A stretch of 64,000 nt of DNA, from NCBI GenBank assembly GCA_035545735.1, contig DASZXS010000054.1, positions 1-64,000 on the forward strand, written 5' to 3'. Origin of the DNA: JAJYKC01 sp035545735. Its GTDB lineage: Bacteria > Acidobacteriota > Terriglobia > Bryobacterales > Bryobacteraceae. The notes under the pieces are model-generated. The model was not told where the DNA came from and ran no database searches. It saw only the letters and a list, made by a program, of their open reading frames with translations. The position numbers and the translations under genes are program-made. Positions 7,682 to 16,332 of the stretch are shown here, in pieces (position 1 is the stretch's first letter; the number at the start of each line of letters is the position of its first letter).

Positions 7682-8956
7682 TTAGCGCTCACCTTCCGGA
7701 TCGACGGGAATCCACGCAAGCGCGCCAACGGCACACAGGATAGCGGCAACCAGAAACGATGCGTTCCAACTGAGTTCCTTCGCGATCATGGGAGTCAAGG
7801 ACGCCGTCAGAGCGCCGCCGATCTGGCCGCCCATATTCATGATTCCCGAGACCGTACCCGCCGAGCCTTTGCCGATCGCCGCGGAAACGGACCAGAAGGA
7901 ACTCTGCGAGATGTAGAGCGCCCCGGCGCCCCCCGCCAGCACGACGCTCGCAAGCTGCGCGCTTGCCACCTGGGTGCTCAAAGCGATAAAAATGGCGGAG
8001 AGGCCGATGCCGAACACCGCCACACCGCAGCGGCCGGTTCGGGCGCCGCGAGACTTGGTGAGCCGGTCGCTGATCCACCCGCCCAGCAACGATCCGCCGG
8101 CCATGGCGAGGAACGGCATCATCGTGTAATAGGAGCTTTCTCGGAGATTCAAGCCTCGAACCGAGCTCAAGTAAATGAAAAACCAACTGAAGAAAATATA
8201 GGCTGCATAACCGTAGCAGAAATAACTGAAAGTCACGAGGAGAATATGGCGATTGCTCGCGATGGCCTTCCAGCTCAGCTTGGCTTCCGGCGGACGATTG
8301 TCGTCGGCCGCCACCAGGCTCGACTCGATGAGATCGCGTTCCCGGGGCGAGATCCAGGGATGTTCACGCGGAGAATCGCGAGCCATCCAAAACCACACGG
8401 CTCCGGCCGCGACGCCCAGCACCGCGCTGACCCAGAAGGCTTCGCGCCATCCGTAGGTGAGCAGCAGATAGGTGATGAGGGGAGGCGTAATGCCCGCGCC
8501 AAAGCCTACACCGCAAAAGATGATCCCGTTGGCAACGCCGCGTTCCGAGTGGGGAATCCAGCGGGCGACAATGCAATTGGTCGCCGGATAGACCACCGCC
8601 TCGCCCATGCCCAGGCAGAAACGCACGCCGATCAGCATCGCCACCAGGCCCGGCATCGCGGCCGGCAGGAAAGTGATCAGCGCGGTAAAGACGCCCCACC
8701 AAAGCACGCCGAGCGTCAGCACGTTGCGCGCGCCCAGCTTATCCGCAAGCCACCCGCCGGGCGCCTGAAACAAGGCATAACCAAGCACAAAGGCGCTAAA
8801 CACCCACCCAAGATGAATATTGTCGAGATGAAACTCCGTCTTGATCGCCGGACCGGCGATGGATATATTGACGCGGTCCAGGTACGCAATGGCGCTGATC
8901 ACGAACATCCAAATGACCAGCGCCCAGCGGGTGCGCGTGCCGAAGAGTGACTTCAC
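7682..8956 (-). CDS. MFS transporter, anion:cation symporter type
   Basis: 424 residues with about 12 hydrophobic segments and a GTG start. The N-terminal motif AYLDRVNISIAGPAI, the first loop GWLADKLGARNVL and the LGMGEAVVYPATNCIVARWIP helix are typical of the hexuronate/phthalate (ACS) branch of MFS permeases. It is the last gene of an operon with a Tat-exported RidA (4 bp upstream) and a Tat-exported PLP-fold enzyme, so the substrate is probably the organic acid or keto acid product of that pair. The exact substrate cannot be assigned from sequence. Confidence 0.92.
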   Translation of the reverse strand: MKSLFGTRTRWALVIWMFVISAIAYLDRVNISIAGPAIKTEFHLDNIHLGWVFSAFVLGYALFQAPGGWLADKLGARNVLTLGVLWWGVFTALITFLPAAMPGLVAMLIGVRFCLGMGEAVVYPATNCIVARWIPHSERGVANGIIFCGVGFGAGITPPLITYLLLTYGWREAFWVSAVLGVAAGAVWFWMARDSPREHPWISPRERDLIESSLVAADDNRPPEAKLSWKAIASNRHILLVTFSYFCYGYAAYIFFSWFFIYLSSVRGLNLRESSYYTMMPFLAMAGGSLLGGWISDRLTKSRGARTGRCGVAVFGIGLSAIFIALSTQVASAQLASVVLAGGAGALYISQSSFWSVSAAIGKGSAGTVSGIMNMGGQIGGALTASLTPMIAKELSWNASFLVAAILCAVGALAWIPVDPEGER

Positions 8957-8960
8957 TGAT

Positions 8961-9413
8961 CTAGATGTACGCGATCACGTCTATTTCGACGAGCGACTTA
9001 CCCGGCAACCCGGCCGCGGCGACTGTGGTGCGGACGGGCGGCTCGGCGCCGAAACGCCCGCGAAATACCTCGTTCATGCCGTCATAGTCCTTCAAATCCG
9101 CGAGGAAGACGCTGCACTTCAGACACTTCTCCATCGACGAGCCGGCTTCGTTGAGCTGTTTTTCGATCGAATCGAGGACCCCTTTGGTGTGAACCTTGAT
9201 ATCGCCTTCCTGGTGGTAACCCACTCCGGAGATGAAAACCAGGTTTCCGTAAGCGATGGTCCCGCTGAAAAGAGCATTCTTTCCGTTGGTTCGGAGGACT
9301 TTCTTCTCCGGTTTTTCGGCCGCCCTCGCCGGAACGGGCGCGGCGGCAACCGCGGCTACTGCTCCCGCGGCGAGCCCCGCACCCAGAAATTTGCGTCGAT
9401 TGTCTTTCGCCAT
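8961..9413 (-). CDS. Tat-exported RidA family protein
   Basis: 150 residues. It begins with a twin-arginine signal (NRRKFLGAGLAAGAVAAVAAA), followed by one RidA domain with the conserved active Arg and Glu (PPVRTTVAAAGLPGKSLVEIDVIA). The Shine-Dalgarno AGGGA lies 7 bp before the ATG. RidA deaminates enamine/imine intermediates. Export is unusual, but it matches the upstream PLP-fold enzyme, which also has a Tat signal and ends 24 bp before this start. The gene lies 4 bp before the MFS permease, forming a three-gene operon. Confidence 0.93.
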   Translation of the reverse strand: MAKDNRRKFLGAGLAAGAVAAVAAAPVPARAAEKPEKKVLRTNGKNALFSGTIAYGNLVFISGVGYHQEGDIKVHTKGVLDSIEKQLNEAGSSMEKCLKCSVFLADLKDYDGMNEVFRGRFGAEPPVRTTVAAAGLPGKSLVEIDVIAYI

Positions 9414-9437
9414 GTCTGTTCCCTTTCGAAGTGTTTT

Positions 9438-11045
9438 TTAAACGTACTTGTGCCGTTGGGCGGACCATTTGGCAGGGCCGTATTCGCCCATATTGACATC
9501 GCCGTCGATGTGATCGCCGTTTACCGTGCCCTGGAACTGGTAGTGCAACTCCTGGCCTTCGTAATGGTGCGCGGCCCGGAATTCCACTTTGTTCGCCGTG
9601 ACGGATCCGTGCAAGTCACCGGTCAGCCACTCCATCTGGTGCGTGCCAACCAGGGACTTCCCTTTCTGCTCGAAGGTAATTACGTGGTCCGCGGAACCCC
9701 GCAGAAAGTCCACTCGCGCGTCCCAGCGTCCGTCCACGCTGGCGGTTTCGCCGGAGGGTTCGGGAGGGTTCTCAAATTTGGGAGGCTTGGAAAGGACGGC
9801 ATAGAGGTGTTCGGCGGCAATCCGGTCGTCGCCCGGCATCATCATGTAGGGCATCACGGAAACGGAACTGGCCATTGGATGAGGCCGCATACCGCGGGAA
9901 CCGGCCAGCGCGATGCGGGGCTCACCATCCAGCAGAACTTTCGCCACCTCGCGGCCGGTGATGCCAAGCTTTTCTCCGTCCCACTCAATCTCCAGGACCG
10001 GCGCGTGGTTGGACAAACTGTCCGGTTGCCGAACCTTGGTGGTTACACCCGCCACCTTAGTTACATGCGAGGAGATATTGTCGAGCCAGCCCTGCCACTG
10101 CGCCCATTCGGCTTTGTGGTCGCGCTTGGTCCACATATCCACGGCGGCAAGCATCCCCATAATTTCTTCCTTGCCGACTTTGAGGGACCGCCCGAAGGCG
10201 TGATGCGGAGCGCTGTTCGCCCAGGCGGCCTGCAAGAGATTCTTGTCGCCCAGCAGGAGCCCGGCGCACTGCGGACCGCGCAGACACTTCCCTCCGCTGT
10301 AGCCCACCACGGTGGCTCCCCGTTGCAGGTGAATGTTCGGAATGGTCAAAATTTCGGCCGCGGCATCTACCATCACCGGAACATGCCTGCGGCGCGCGAC
10401 CGCGGAGATGGCCTGCGTGCCCAGCGGCCCGTCGTCTCCGGGACCAGCGAGAATGTAGACCATCGCCGTGCGCTCATTGAACGCATCTTCCAGCTCCTCC
10501 GGCTTGTGCACTTCGACGATCTTCACGCCCAGCATCCGGATGGCGTGGTCATAAACATTGCGAGAGTAGGCGGGGATGACGACCTCGTTTTTCATGCCCT
10601 CCAGGCGCGGCAACCTCTGCATTTTCTCGGGGTCCGAGCCCGCGATGCAGGCCGAGGTCATGTGCGTCATCGCCGCGGCGCATCCGGCGGTGACGATGCC
10701 CCAATCGGCTTGCGTCAACTCCGCCAGGCGCTTTCCCACGGCTTCCATCAGTTCGTCGAGATCCACGTAATGGCGTGACGCTTCCTCCATGGCGTGCTTC
10801 ACCTCCGGCAGTGAGAGCGACCCGCTGATGATGGTGAACGTCCCGCGGCAATTTACCAGGGGACGAACTCCGATGGCTTCATATGGATTGGATCCGGCGG
10901 CTGAAGTTGCGGCTTCGGCCACGCTTCCGGGCGCTCCGCCGGATGCGCCCATCAGGGCGGCAAGGGCGCCGCCTTTTTGAAGGAGGTCCCTCCGGCTGAA
11001 CCCGTTTAACGGCCTACTTGCGTTCCCGAGCTTTTGAGTTTCCAT
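9438..11045 (-). CDS. Tat-exported SelA-like PLP-dependent enzyme with C-terminal beta domain
   Basis: 535 residues from the ATG at 11045, which has GGAG about 10 bp upstream; a TTG at 11066 is in frame. The Tat signal contains FSRRDLLQKGG. The fold-type-I PLP domain (about 50-415) resembles the SelA/D-glucosaminate-6-phosphate ammonia-lyase group: NCRGTFTIISGSL, GIVTAGCAAAMTH, the cofactor Asp in VMVDAAAE and the likely Schiff-base Lys in GYSGGKCLRGPQ (about residue 253). The last 100 residues (WDARVDFLRGSADHVITFEQKG...) look like a beta-rich domain not found in cytosolic homologues. Export by Tat fits a protein that must load PLP before transport. The reaction is inferred as beta-elimination or deamination of an amino acid or amino sugar acid. 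Confidence 0.88.
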   Translation of the reverse strand: METQKLGNASRPLNGFSRRDLLQKGGALAALMGASGGAPGSVAEAATSAAGSNPYEAIGVRPLVNCRGTFTIISGSLSLPEVKHAMEEASRHYVDLDELMEAVGKRLAELTQADWGIVTAGCAAAMTHMTSACIAGSDPEKMQRLPRLEGMKNEVVIPAYSRNVYDHAIRMLGVKIVEVHKPEELEDAFNERTAMVYILAGPGDDGPLGTQAISAVARRRHVPVMVDAAAEILTIPNIHLQRGATVVGYSGGKCLRGPQCAGLLLGDKNLLQAAWANSAPHHAFGRSLKVGKEEIMGMLAAVDMWTKRDHKAEWAQWQGWLDNISSHVTKVAGVTTKVRQPDSLSNHAPVLEIEWDGEKLGITGREVAKVLLDGEPRIALAGSRGMRPHPMASSVSVMPYMMMPGDDRIAAEHLYAVLSKPPKFENPPEPSGETASVDGRWDARVDFLRGSADHVITFEQKGKSLVGTHQMEWLTGDLHGSVTANKVEFRAAHHYEGQELHYQFQGTVNGDHIDGDVNMGEYGPAKWSAQRHKYV

Positions 11046-11156
11046 CGAGTCAACACTCCGTTTCAACTTTCATACCATAAAATGCGGCTTTGCAGAAAAA
11101 AAGTCGGCGGTTAACTCATCGGGATCTGTGATAGCATCTCGCTAGTTTGGGTCATT

Positions 11157-11897
11157 ATGCAGCCACAAGTACTTGCCTGTGTGTTGTTTCTTGCGATGAT
11201 CGGGGCCGCTCCCGCCTGGGCGCAGCCGCCATGTACGGTTACACGGCCCACCGCCACGTTTTCCATTCCACACGCCGCGGGATCGCCGGAGCTCAACACG
11301 GACCCGCACTCCCCGCTCTGGTCCGGCGCACGGCGGACATCTATCTTGAAGGATTGCAGCGTGCGGCGCGAATACCCCGATCTCAAGACCGAAATACGGG
11401 GGTTCTGGACAGATTCCGATCTCTATCTGCTGTTTTCCTGCCCCTATCGCGAACTGAACCTTTTCCTGCCGGCGCAGGGAGGCGGCCCGCCCAACAAACT
11501 CTGGGACCGCGATGTGGTCGAGATGTTTCTCGGCTCGGACTGGAAGAACATCCGGCACTATCGCGAGTTCGAAATAGCGCCCACCGGAGATTGGATCGAC
11601 CTGGCCATCGATCTCGATCATCAGAGCTACGATCAAAGCTGGCGTTCCGGCTGGAAGACCGCCGCGCGCATCGATAAGGAAGCCAAGGTCTGGTACGCCG
11701 CGGCGCGCATCCCGTTGAGCGCCGTCACAACGGATTCGGTGAAACCGGGAACCCGCTGGAGAATCAATCTGTATCGCATCGACGGACTTGGCGCGGACCC
11801 GCAACGCCGCTTCCTTTGCTGGCAGCCTACCTGTGTGCAGAATCGCGACCCCAATCACGTTCCCGAAAATTTTGGGACTATGCTATTCACGAAGTAA
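11157..11897 (+). CDS. secreted CBM9/DOMON-like carbohydrate-binding protein
   Basis: 246 residues with a signal peptide (about 1-22). The pattern ELNTDPHSPLW...SDLYLLFSCPY...LWDRDVVEMFLG...HYREFEIAPTGDWIDLAI...TRWRINLYRIDG is that of the family-9 carbohydrate-binding-like (DOMON fold) proteins often found beside secreted dehydrogenases and glycosidases. Metal- or haem-linked versions exist, but no haem ligand pair is obvious. It precedes the cytochrome-PQQ dehydrogenase by 12 bp in the same direction, so the two are probably co-transcribed. The 111 bp before it form a divergent promoter region shared with the PLP-enzyme operon. Confidence 0.82.
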   Translation: MQPQVLACVLFLAMIGAAPAWAQPPCTVTRPTATFSIPHAAGSPELNTDPHSPLWSGARRTSILKDCSVRREYPDLKTEIRGFWTDSDLYLLFSCPYRELNLFLPAQGGGPPNKLWDRDVVEMFLGSDWKNIRHYREFEIAPTGDWIDLAIDLDHQSYDQSWRSGWKTAARIDKEAKVWYAAARIPLSAVTTDSVKPGTRWRINLYRIDGLGADPQRRFLCWQPTCVQNRDPNHVPENFGTMLFTK

Positions 11898-11909
11898 CAG
11901 ACACCAGCA

Positions 11910-14255
11910 ATGCAAATATCGCGGAACTTCGGTCTACAATTCGCCTGCGCTCTGTTGTGCCTCCCATGGTCCGGACAGCAGGCCTCCGCCCAAAGCGCCG
12001 CGTCGCCCTCCGATCCGATCTCCGCGGGCCGGAACCAATTTCAAATTCGCTGCGGAGGCTGCCACGGCGCGGATGCGATGGGAGGGGAGCGCGCGCCGGG
12101 GATCGGACAGGGAGACCGTTCCCGCTTGAAATCCGACGCGGCCATCCGCTCCATCATTCACGACGGTATTCCAGCTTCCGGAATGCCCGGCTTCACGCAT
12201 ATACCCGAGCGGGAACTGGACCAGCTTGTGGCTTTCGTGCGCTCCCGTGTACAGCCGGCGGACCCGAAAACGATACCCGGAGATGCCGCCGCCGGCGAGG
12301 CATTCTTCTTCGGCGCGGGTGGTTGTAGCGAGTGCCACCTGGTGAGAGGACGAGGCGGATTGAAGGGACCAGACCTCTCCACCGCGGGTTCGCGCCTGAC
12401 GCTGGCCGAAATCGAGCAGACATTGCGCGACCCGAACCGGCGCGCCGATCGCGAATATCGCGTGGCCACGGTTCATCTTCGGTCCGGGAAGGCGATCCGC
12501 GGATTCATCCGGAATGAGAGCGGCTTCGATCTGCAGTTGCAGGGCTTCGACAACCGGCTTTATCTCCTGGAGGATAGCTCCATCGCGAGGGTCGAGCGCG
12601 AGAAGGAATCGCTGATGCCTCCGCTCCATGCGACACCGGAGCAGATGCGCGACCTGATCGCATTTCTGGTCAAGATGCCGGAGACAATCACTTCGGGGAC
12701 GCCTCCCGCCGAACTCCCCGGCGGAGTGCCATGGAGCGCCATCGAGCGCCCGGCCTCGGGCGAATGGCCCACCTACCACGGCGACATCGGAGGCAACCGT
12801 TATACAACGTTGAGTGAAATCACGCCGGAGAATGTCGGGCGCCTCGCTCCGAAGTGGATGTTCGCTGTTCCCGGCGGGCGCAGCCTGGAAGTGACGCCGG
12901 TGGTGGTGGATGGAGTGATGTACATTACAGCGGCCAATACCGCCATTGCCTTGGACGCGCGCAGCGGCAGGCAAATCTGGCGCTATTCTCGCCCGCGAAA
13001 CAAGAACCTGGTGGGCGACGCATCAAGCGGTATCAATCGCGGTGTTGCGGTGCTGGGCGATCGCGTGTTTCTGGTCACGGACAATGCGCACCTGCTCGCG
13101 CTGCACCGGCTTACGGGCGCTCTCCTGTGGGACATCGAAATGGCGGATTCCAATCACCATTACGGAGCGACGTCCGCGCCGCTGGTGGTGGGCGATCTTG
13201 TAATCTCCGGTGTCTCGGGCGGCGACGAAGGAATTCGCGGCTTCGTGTCCGCGTACAAAGCGTCCACCGGCGAGCGCGCCTGGCAATTCTGGACCATTCC
13301 CCTGCCCGGCGAACCGCTCTCGGAAACCTGGGTAGGCCGCGCGCTGGAACATGGCTGCGCTTCCACATGGCTCACCGGAACCTACGACCCCGAGACGCAG
13401 ACACTTTTTTGGCCGACGGGAAATCCGTGCCCGGACTTCAACGGCGATGAACGAAAGGGCGACAATCTCTATTCGGATTCCGTCCTGGCGCTGGACCCGC
13501 GCACCGGCAAGCTGAAGTGGCATTTTCAGTTCACGCCGCATGATCTGCATGATTGGGATTCCACCGAAACACCCATGGTGGTGAACGCCATCTATCGCGG
13601 AAAACCGCGAAAGCTGCTGCTCCAGGGGAACCGGAATGGTTTTTTCTACGTGCTGGATCGCACCACAGGTGAATTTCTTTCGGCATCTCCGTTCGTAAAA
13701 AATCTGACGTGGGCGAAGGGAATCGGCAAGGATGGGCGTCCGATCCTCGCCGAAGGATGGGAGCCTACGGTGGACGGCACGCGGGTGTGCCCGTCGATGG
13801 ACGGCGCATCCAATTGGATGTCCACTTCTTACAATCCCGGAACCGGGTTCTTTTATCTCCTGGCGCTGGAGAAGTGCAACATCTTCACCAAGAATTCCGA
13901 ATGGTGGAAACACGGACAGTCCTTCTATGCCGGAACAGCGCGCGAGGATCACAGCCAGCAGCCGGAAAAGTTCCTGCGAGCGATCGACCTGCAAACCGGG
14001 CAAATCGCATGGGAGCATGCGCAGACGGGGCCGGGCCAATCCTGGGCCGGATTGTTAACCACGGCGACCGGCCTGGTCTTCTTCGGAGACGACAACGGCG
14101 GCTTCACCGCGGTGGACGCGAAGACGGGTAAGCCTCTCTGGAACTTCCCGCTGAACGAACATCTGCATGCGTCGCCGATGACTTACCTGGTGGACGGCAG
14201 ACAATACATCGCGCAGGCCGCGGGGCCGAATATCGTGGTGTTCGGACTGCCCTGA
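11910..14255 (+). CDS. periplasmic PQQ-dependent dehydrogenase fused to two cytochrome c-type domains
   Basis: 781 residues. A signal peptide is followed by a first c-type haem site CGGCH (48-52) and a second CSECH (139-143). The second site lies in a segment (FFFGAGGCSECHLVRGRGGLKGPDLS... LRDPNRRADREYRV... SLMPP) that matches the planctomycete/verrucomicrobial-type haem-binding domain. From about 280 to the end it is an eight-bladed quinoprotein propeller (WPTYHGDIGGNRYTTLSEI, GNRNGFFYVLDRTTG). Loop HDLHDWDSTETP holds the expected catalytic Asp. It oxidises an alcohol or sugar and passes electrons to its own haems. The haem domains are at the N-terminus, the reverse of the usual PQQ-ADH order. 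It converges tightly with the next gene. Confidence 0.93.
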   Translation: MQISRNFGLQFACALLCLPWSGQQASAQSAASPSDPISAGRNQFQIRCGGCHGADAMGGERAPGIGQGDRSRLKSDAAIRSIIHDGIPASGMPGFTHIPERELDQLVAFVRSRVQPADPKTIPGDAAAGEAFFFGAGGCSECHLVRGRGGLKGPDLSTAGSRLTLAEIEQTLRDPNRRADREYRVATVHLRSGKAIRGFIRNESGFDLQLQGFDNRLYLLEDSSIARVEREKESLMPPLHATPEQMRDLIAFLVKMPETITSGTPPAELPGGVPWSAIERPASGEWPTYHGDIGGNRYTTLSEITPENVGRLAPKWMFAVPGGRSLEVTPVVVDGVMYITAANTAIALDARSGRQIWRYSRPRNKNLVGDASSGINRGVAVLGDRVFLVTDNAHLLALHRLTGALLWDIEMADSNHHYGATSAPLVVGDLVISGVSGGDEGIRGFVSAYKASTGERAWQFWTIPLPGEPLSETWVGRALEHGCASTWLTGTYDPETQTLFWPTGNPCPDFNGDERKGDNLYSDSVLALDPRTGKLKWHFQFTPHDLHDWDSTETPMVVNAIYRGKPRKLLLQGNRNGFFYVLDRTTGEFLSASPFVKNLTWAKGIGKDGRPILAEGWEPTVDGTRVCPSMDGASNWMSTSYNPGTGFFYLLALEKCNIFTKNSEWWKHGQSFYAGTAREDHSQQPEKFLRAIDLQTGQIAWEHAQTGPGQSWAGLLTTATGLVFFGDDNGGFTAVDAKTGKPLWNFPLNEHLHASPMTYLVDGRQYIAQAAGPNIVVFGLP

Positions 14256-14257
14256 CC

Positions 14258-15187
14258 TCAACGGCTCAGGTCGATAACGGTGTATTCGCGGAGATTCGGG
14301 ATCGTGAATTCAGTGCGGCCGGCCGCCGCCGGATCGAAATCCAGAAGCTTCGCATCCGGCACGCGATAGGCGTAGATCCGGTGGTGTGGATATTTCCCCT
14401 CTACGCTGACCCGCAGGCCGAGAACGGGACGGGACGTGGCGGCATAGTTCAACAGATGAACGCGCACTCGTCCTCCGCCGCCGGTCAGACGAGCGATCAC
14501 CACTTCACTGCCGTAAATGCGCACCAGGCGCTTATCGTCCGTGAGATTCGACCGCACCAACTGCGCGAGCACGGATGGGTCCTTCTCGGTCTTCGGATAA
14601 GCAGAGGAGCCGAAAGCGACGGTGATATTCAGCTTGGGATCGGGTGTGGAAACAAGCCGGAACAGGAGATTGCGGCGCACCAGCAAATTCATCAGCTCGC
14701 CCGACTGCGCCGAGCCGTCGTCTTCATAGCCGATATTCACTAACGGATGAGGGCTTGCCTCCGGCAGGCTCTTCAGGAACGCGATGATCTGCGTAAAAGG
14801 CTTCAGCCCGTTCGTATCGGTATGCACCAGTGCCTGGACGCCATAGACATACGCTTCGGCGGCCGCGAGCGCGGCGGACTCTCCCGGCGCGTCGTAGTAG
14901 AAACGCCCACCCGGATCGCGCAAAAATCGCCATCCGTTCGAATCCACCCATGGCGCCGTACTCGCCGACGCCTGATCGGGGCGGTAGTTCACCGCTGGCT
15001 TGAGCAGTTTGATCGCTCCGGAAGGATCGGCGGCTTCCGCGGCGACACCCGCGACGGCCTTCCAGGAATCGAGACTCGCCGCCGGGACGGCGATGCGGGA
15101 GATTTGATTCTCTTTGAGCGCGGGAGCGGTACTCGCGCCTCCGTCCCAGAACAACGAAGGAAGCGCCGCAGCGAGAAGCAGGAGCAT
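14258..15187 (-). CDS. secreted protein of unknown function
   Basis: 309 residues with an N-terminal hydrophobic signal (MLLLLAAALPSLFW). No family is recognised with confidence. The middle (AAEAYVYGVQALVHTDTNGLKPFTQIIAFLKSLPEA) and the C-terminal beta-rich part (VRVHLLNYAATSRPVLGLRVSVEGKYPHHRIYAYRV) resemble the catalytic-domain remnant plus C-terminal beta-sandwich of some secreted carbohydrate-active proteins, but no active-site motif stands out. Its ATG overlaps the stop of the DUF362 gene (TAATG), so the two are co-translated. Confidence 0.75.
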   Translation of the reverse strand: MLLLLAAALPSLFWDGGASTAPALKENQISRIAVPAASLDSWKAVAGVAAEAADPSGAIKLLKPAVNYRPDQASASTAPWVDSNGWRFLRDPGGRFYYDAPGESAALAAAEAYVYGVQALVHTDTNGLKPFTQIIAFLKSLPEASPHPLVNIGYEDDGSAQSGELMNLLVRRNLLFRLVSTPDPKLNITVAFGSSAYPKTEKDPSVLAQLVRSNLTDDKRLVRIYGSEVVIARLTGGGGRVRVHLLNYAATSRPVLGLRVSVEGKYPHHRIYAYRVPDAKLLDFDPAAAGRTEFTIPNLREYTVIDLSR

Positions 15188-16317
15188 TAAAGTTCTATGA
15201 CCTTGATCTTCTTAATGTCGTATTCGCCGAGACCGAGCGTGGAGGCGTATTCGACATGGCCCGGCTCCCGCACAAAGTGGTTATAGGCGGGGTCCCTTTG
15301 CGGCGTGTCGTCTTCCCGGATGCGGCTGGGAGACCGGTCGAAAATAGACGGCGCACCCTCCGCTTTCCGCTTTGCCTCAATCACGTCGATAAGAAGCCGG
15401 TCCATGGCCACGGGGTCCGTTCCAAACATGATCTGCTTGGGGAAAAAGCGGAATTTCTTAGAACGGGAAAAAGGGCCGGCGTGCCAAACGCCGCGCAGCC
15501 CATCCATGATGTGCAACACCGTTCGCGACCGCAAAGGCTCCACCGATGCCAGGGTGCCGATGAACGAGTACGTATTCGTTTTGGCGTACCGGTGGGATCG
15601 CGCGACGTTGGAAAAATCGCCGTACCCGATGTTTTTCAAACATCCGGTAACGCCCGCCGCCTGGTGTTCCTTCATGTTCGGCACATTAATAATCTTGGTA
15701 AACTTCGCGGACACCAAACGGGTCAGGTACGAACGCGTATCTTCTTCGCCGAAGAAATCAACCTCGACGTAGGTATAGGGGTCGTACCCGAGGATAGAGC
15801 CTCGCCCGTTTTCCGCGGTGTCGAAGTGCACGCCGGCGGGAACGTGCTTGTCGTATCCCACTGTTTTCACCTGGTCGGCGAAGCGCTCGTAAATATAGAT
15901 CTGTTCGGGCGGCACACCAATTGCGGTCAGGTTCGCCACGATGCCGCCCACCACTTCGGGGTTTGACATCACCCTCGGCGCGCCCGAGCAATTCACTTTT
16001 ATTCCGACAACATCTTTGGGAGTGATGAAGCGCGACCATGCGGCAGCGTCACTCGACTCTCCCGTTAAGGAGCGCATGCCGCGGGAGAGCATTTCGCGGA
16101 CTTTGCCCTCGTCGATCTTCTCTGAAACCGGATCGATGGAACCCTCGGAATGCACCCGGACCACACGTGCGCGATAGGGTTCCGGCATTCCGACGCCCGG
16201 ACGCGCCGGGTAGCGAGTCACAATCCGATATTGCGGCAGCTGGTTTTCACGGGCCAGCAACGGTGTTGCCGCGGCCAGATGGAGAAAAGAACGTCGATGC
16301 ACGGCGGATGCGATCAT
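15187..16317 (-). CDS. DUF362 family protein, probably exported
   Basis: 376 residues. The N-terminus MIASAVHRRSFLHLAAATPLLA resembles a short Tat/Sec signal with HRRSF; a GTG five codons later is an alternative start. The DUF362 core is visible as PKDVVGIKVNCSGAP, KFTKIINVPNMKEHQAAGVTGCLKN and ADPVAMDRLLIDVIE-like text (TDPVAMDRLLIDVI). Members of this family are often linked to redox or Fe-S proteins, but the reaction is unknown and no ferredoxin cysteine cluster is present here. The start is only 15 bp from the divergent RraA-like start. Confidence 0.88.
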   Translation of the reverse strand: MIASAVHRRSFLHLAAATPLLARENQLPQYRIVTRYPARPGVGMPEPYRARVVRVHSEGSIDPVSEKIDEGKVREMLSRGMRSLTGESSDAAAWSRFITPKDVVGIKVNCSGAPRVMSNPEVVGGIVANLTAIGVPPEQIYIYERFADQVKTVGYDKHVPAGVHFDTAENGRGSILGYDPYTYVEVDFFGEEDTRSYLTRLVSAKFTKIINVPNMKEHQAAGVTGCLKNIGYGDFSNVARSHRYAKTNTYSFIGTLASVEPLRSRTVLHIMDGLRGVWHAGPFSRSKKFRFFPKQIMFGTDPVAMDRLLIDVIEAKRKAEGAPSIFDRSPSRIREDDTPQRDPAYNHFVREPGHVEYASTLGLGEYDIKKIKVIEL

Positions 16318-16332
16318 AATATAACACCAATC

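Noticed and set aside
8841..10778. 645-codon plus-strand open frame
   Set aside because: It is the antisense shadow of the PLP-enzyme, RidA and MFS genes, whose minus-strand proteins have clear domains; such frames are common in GC-rich DNA.
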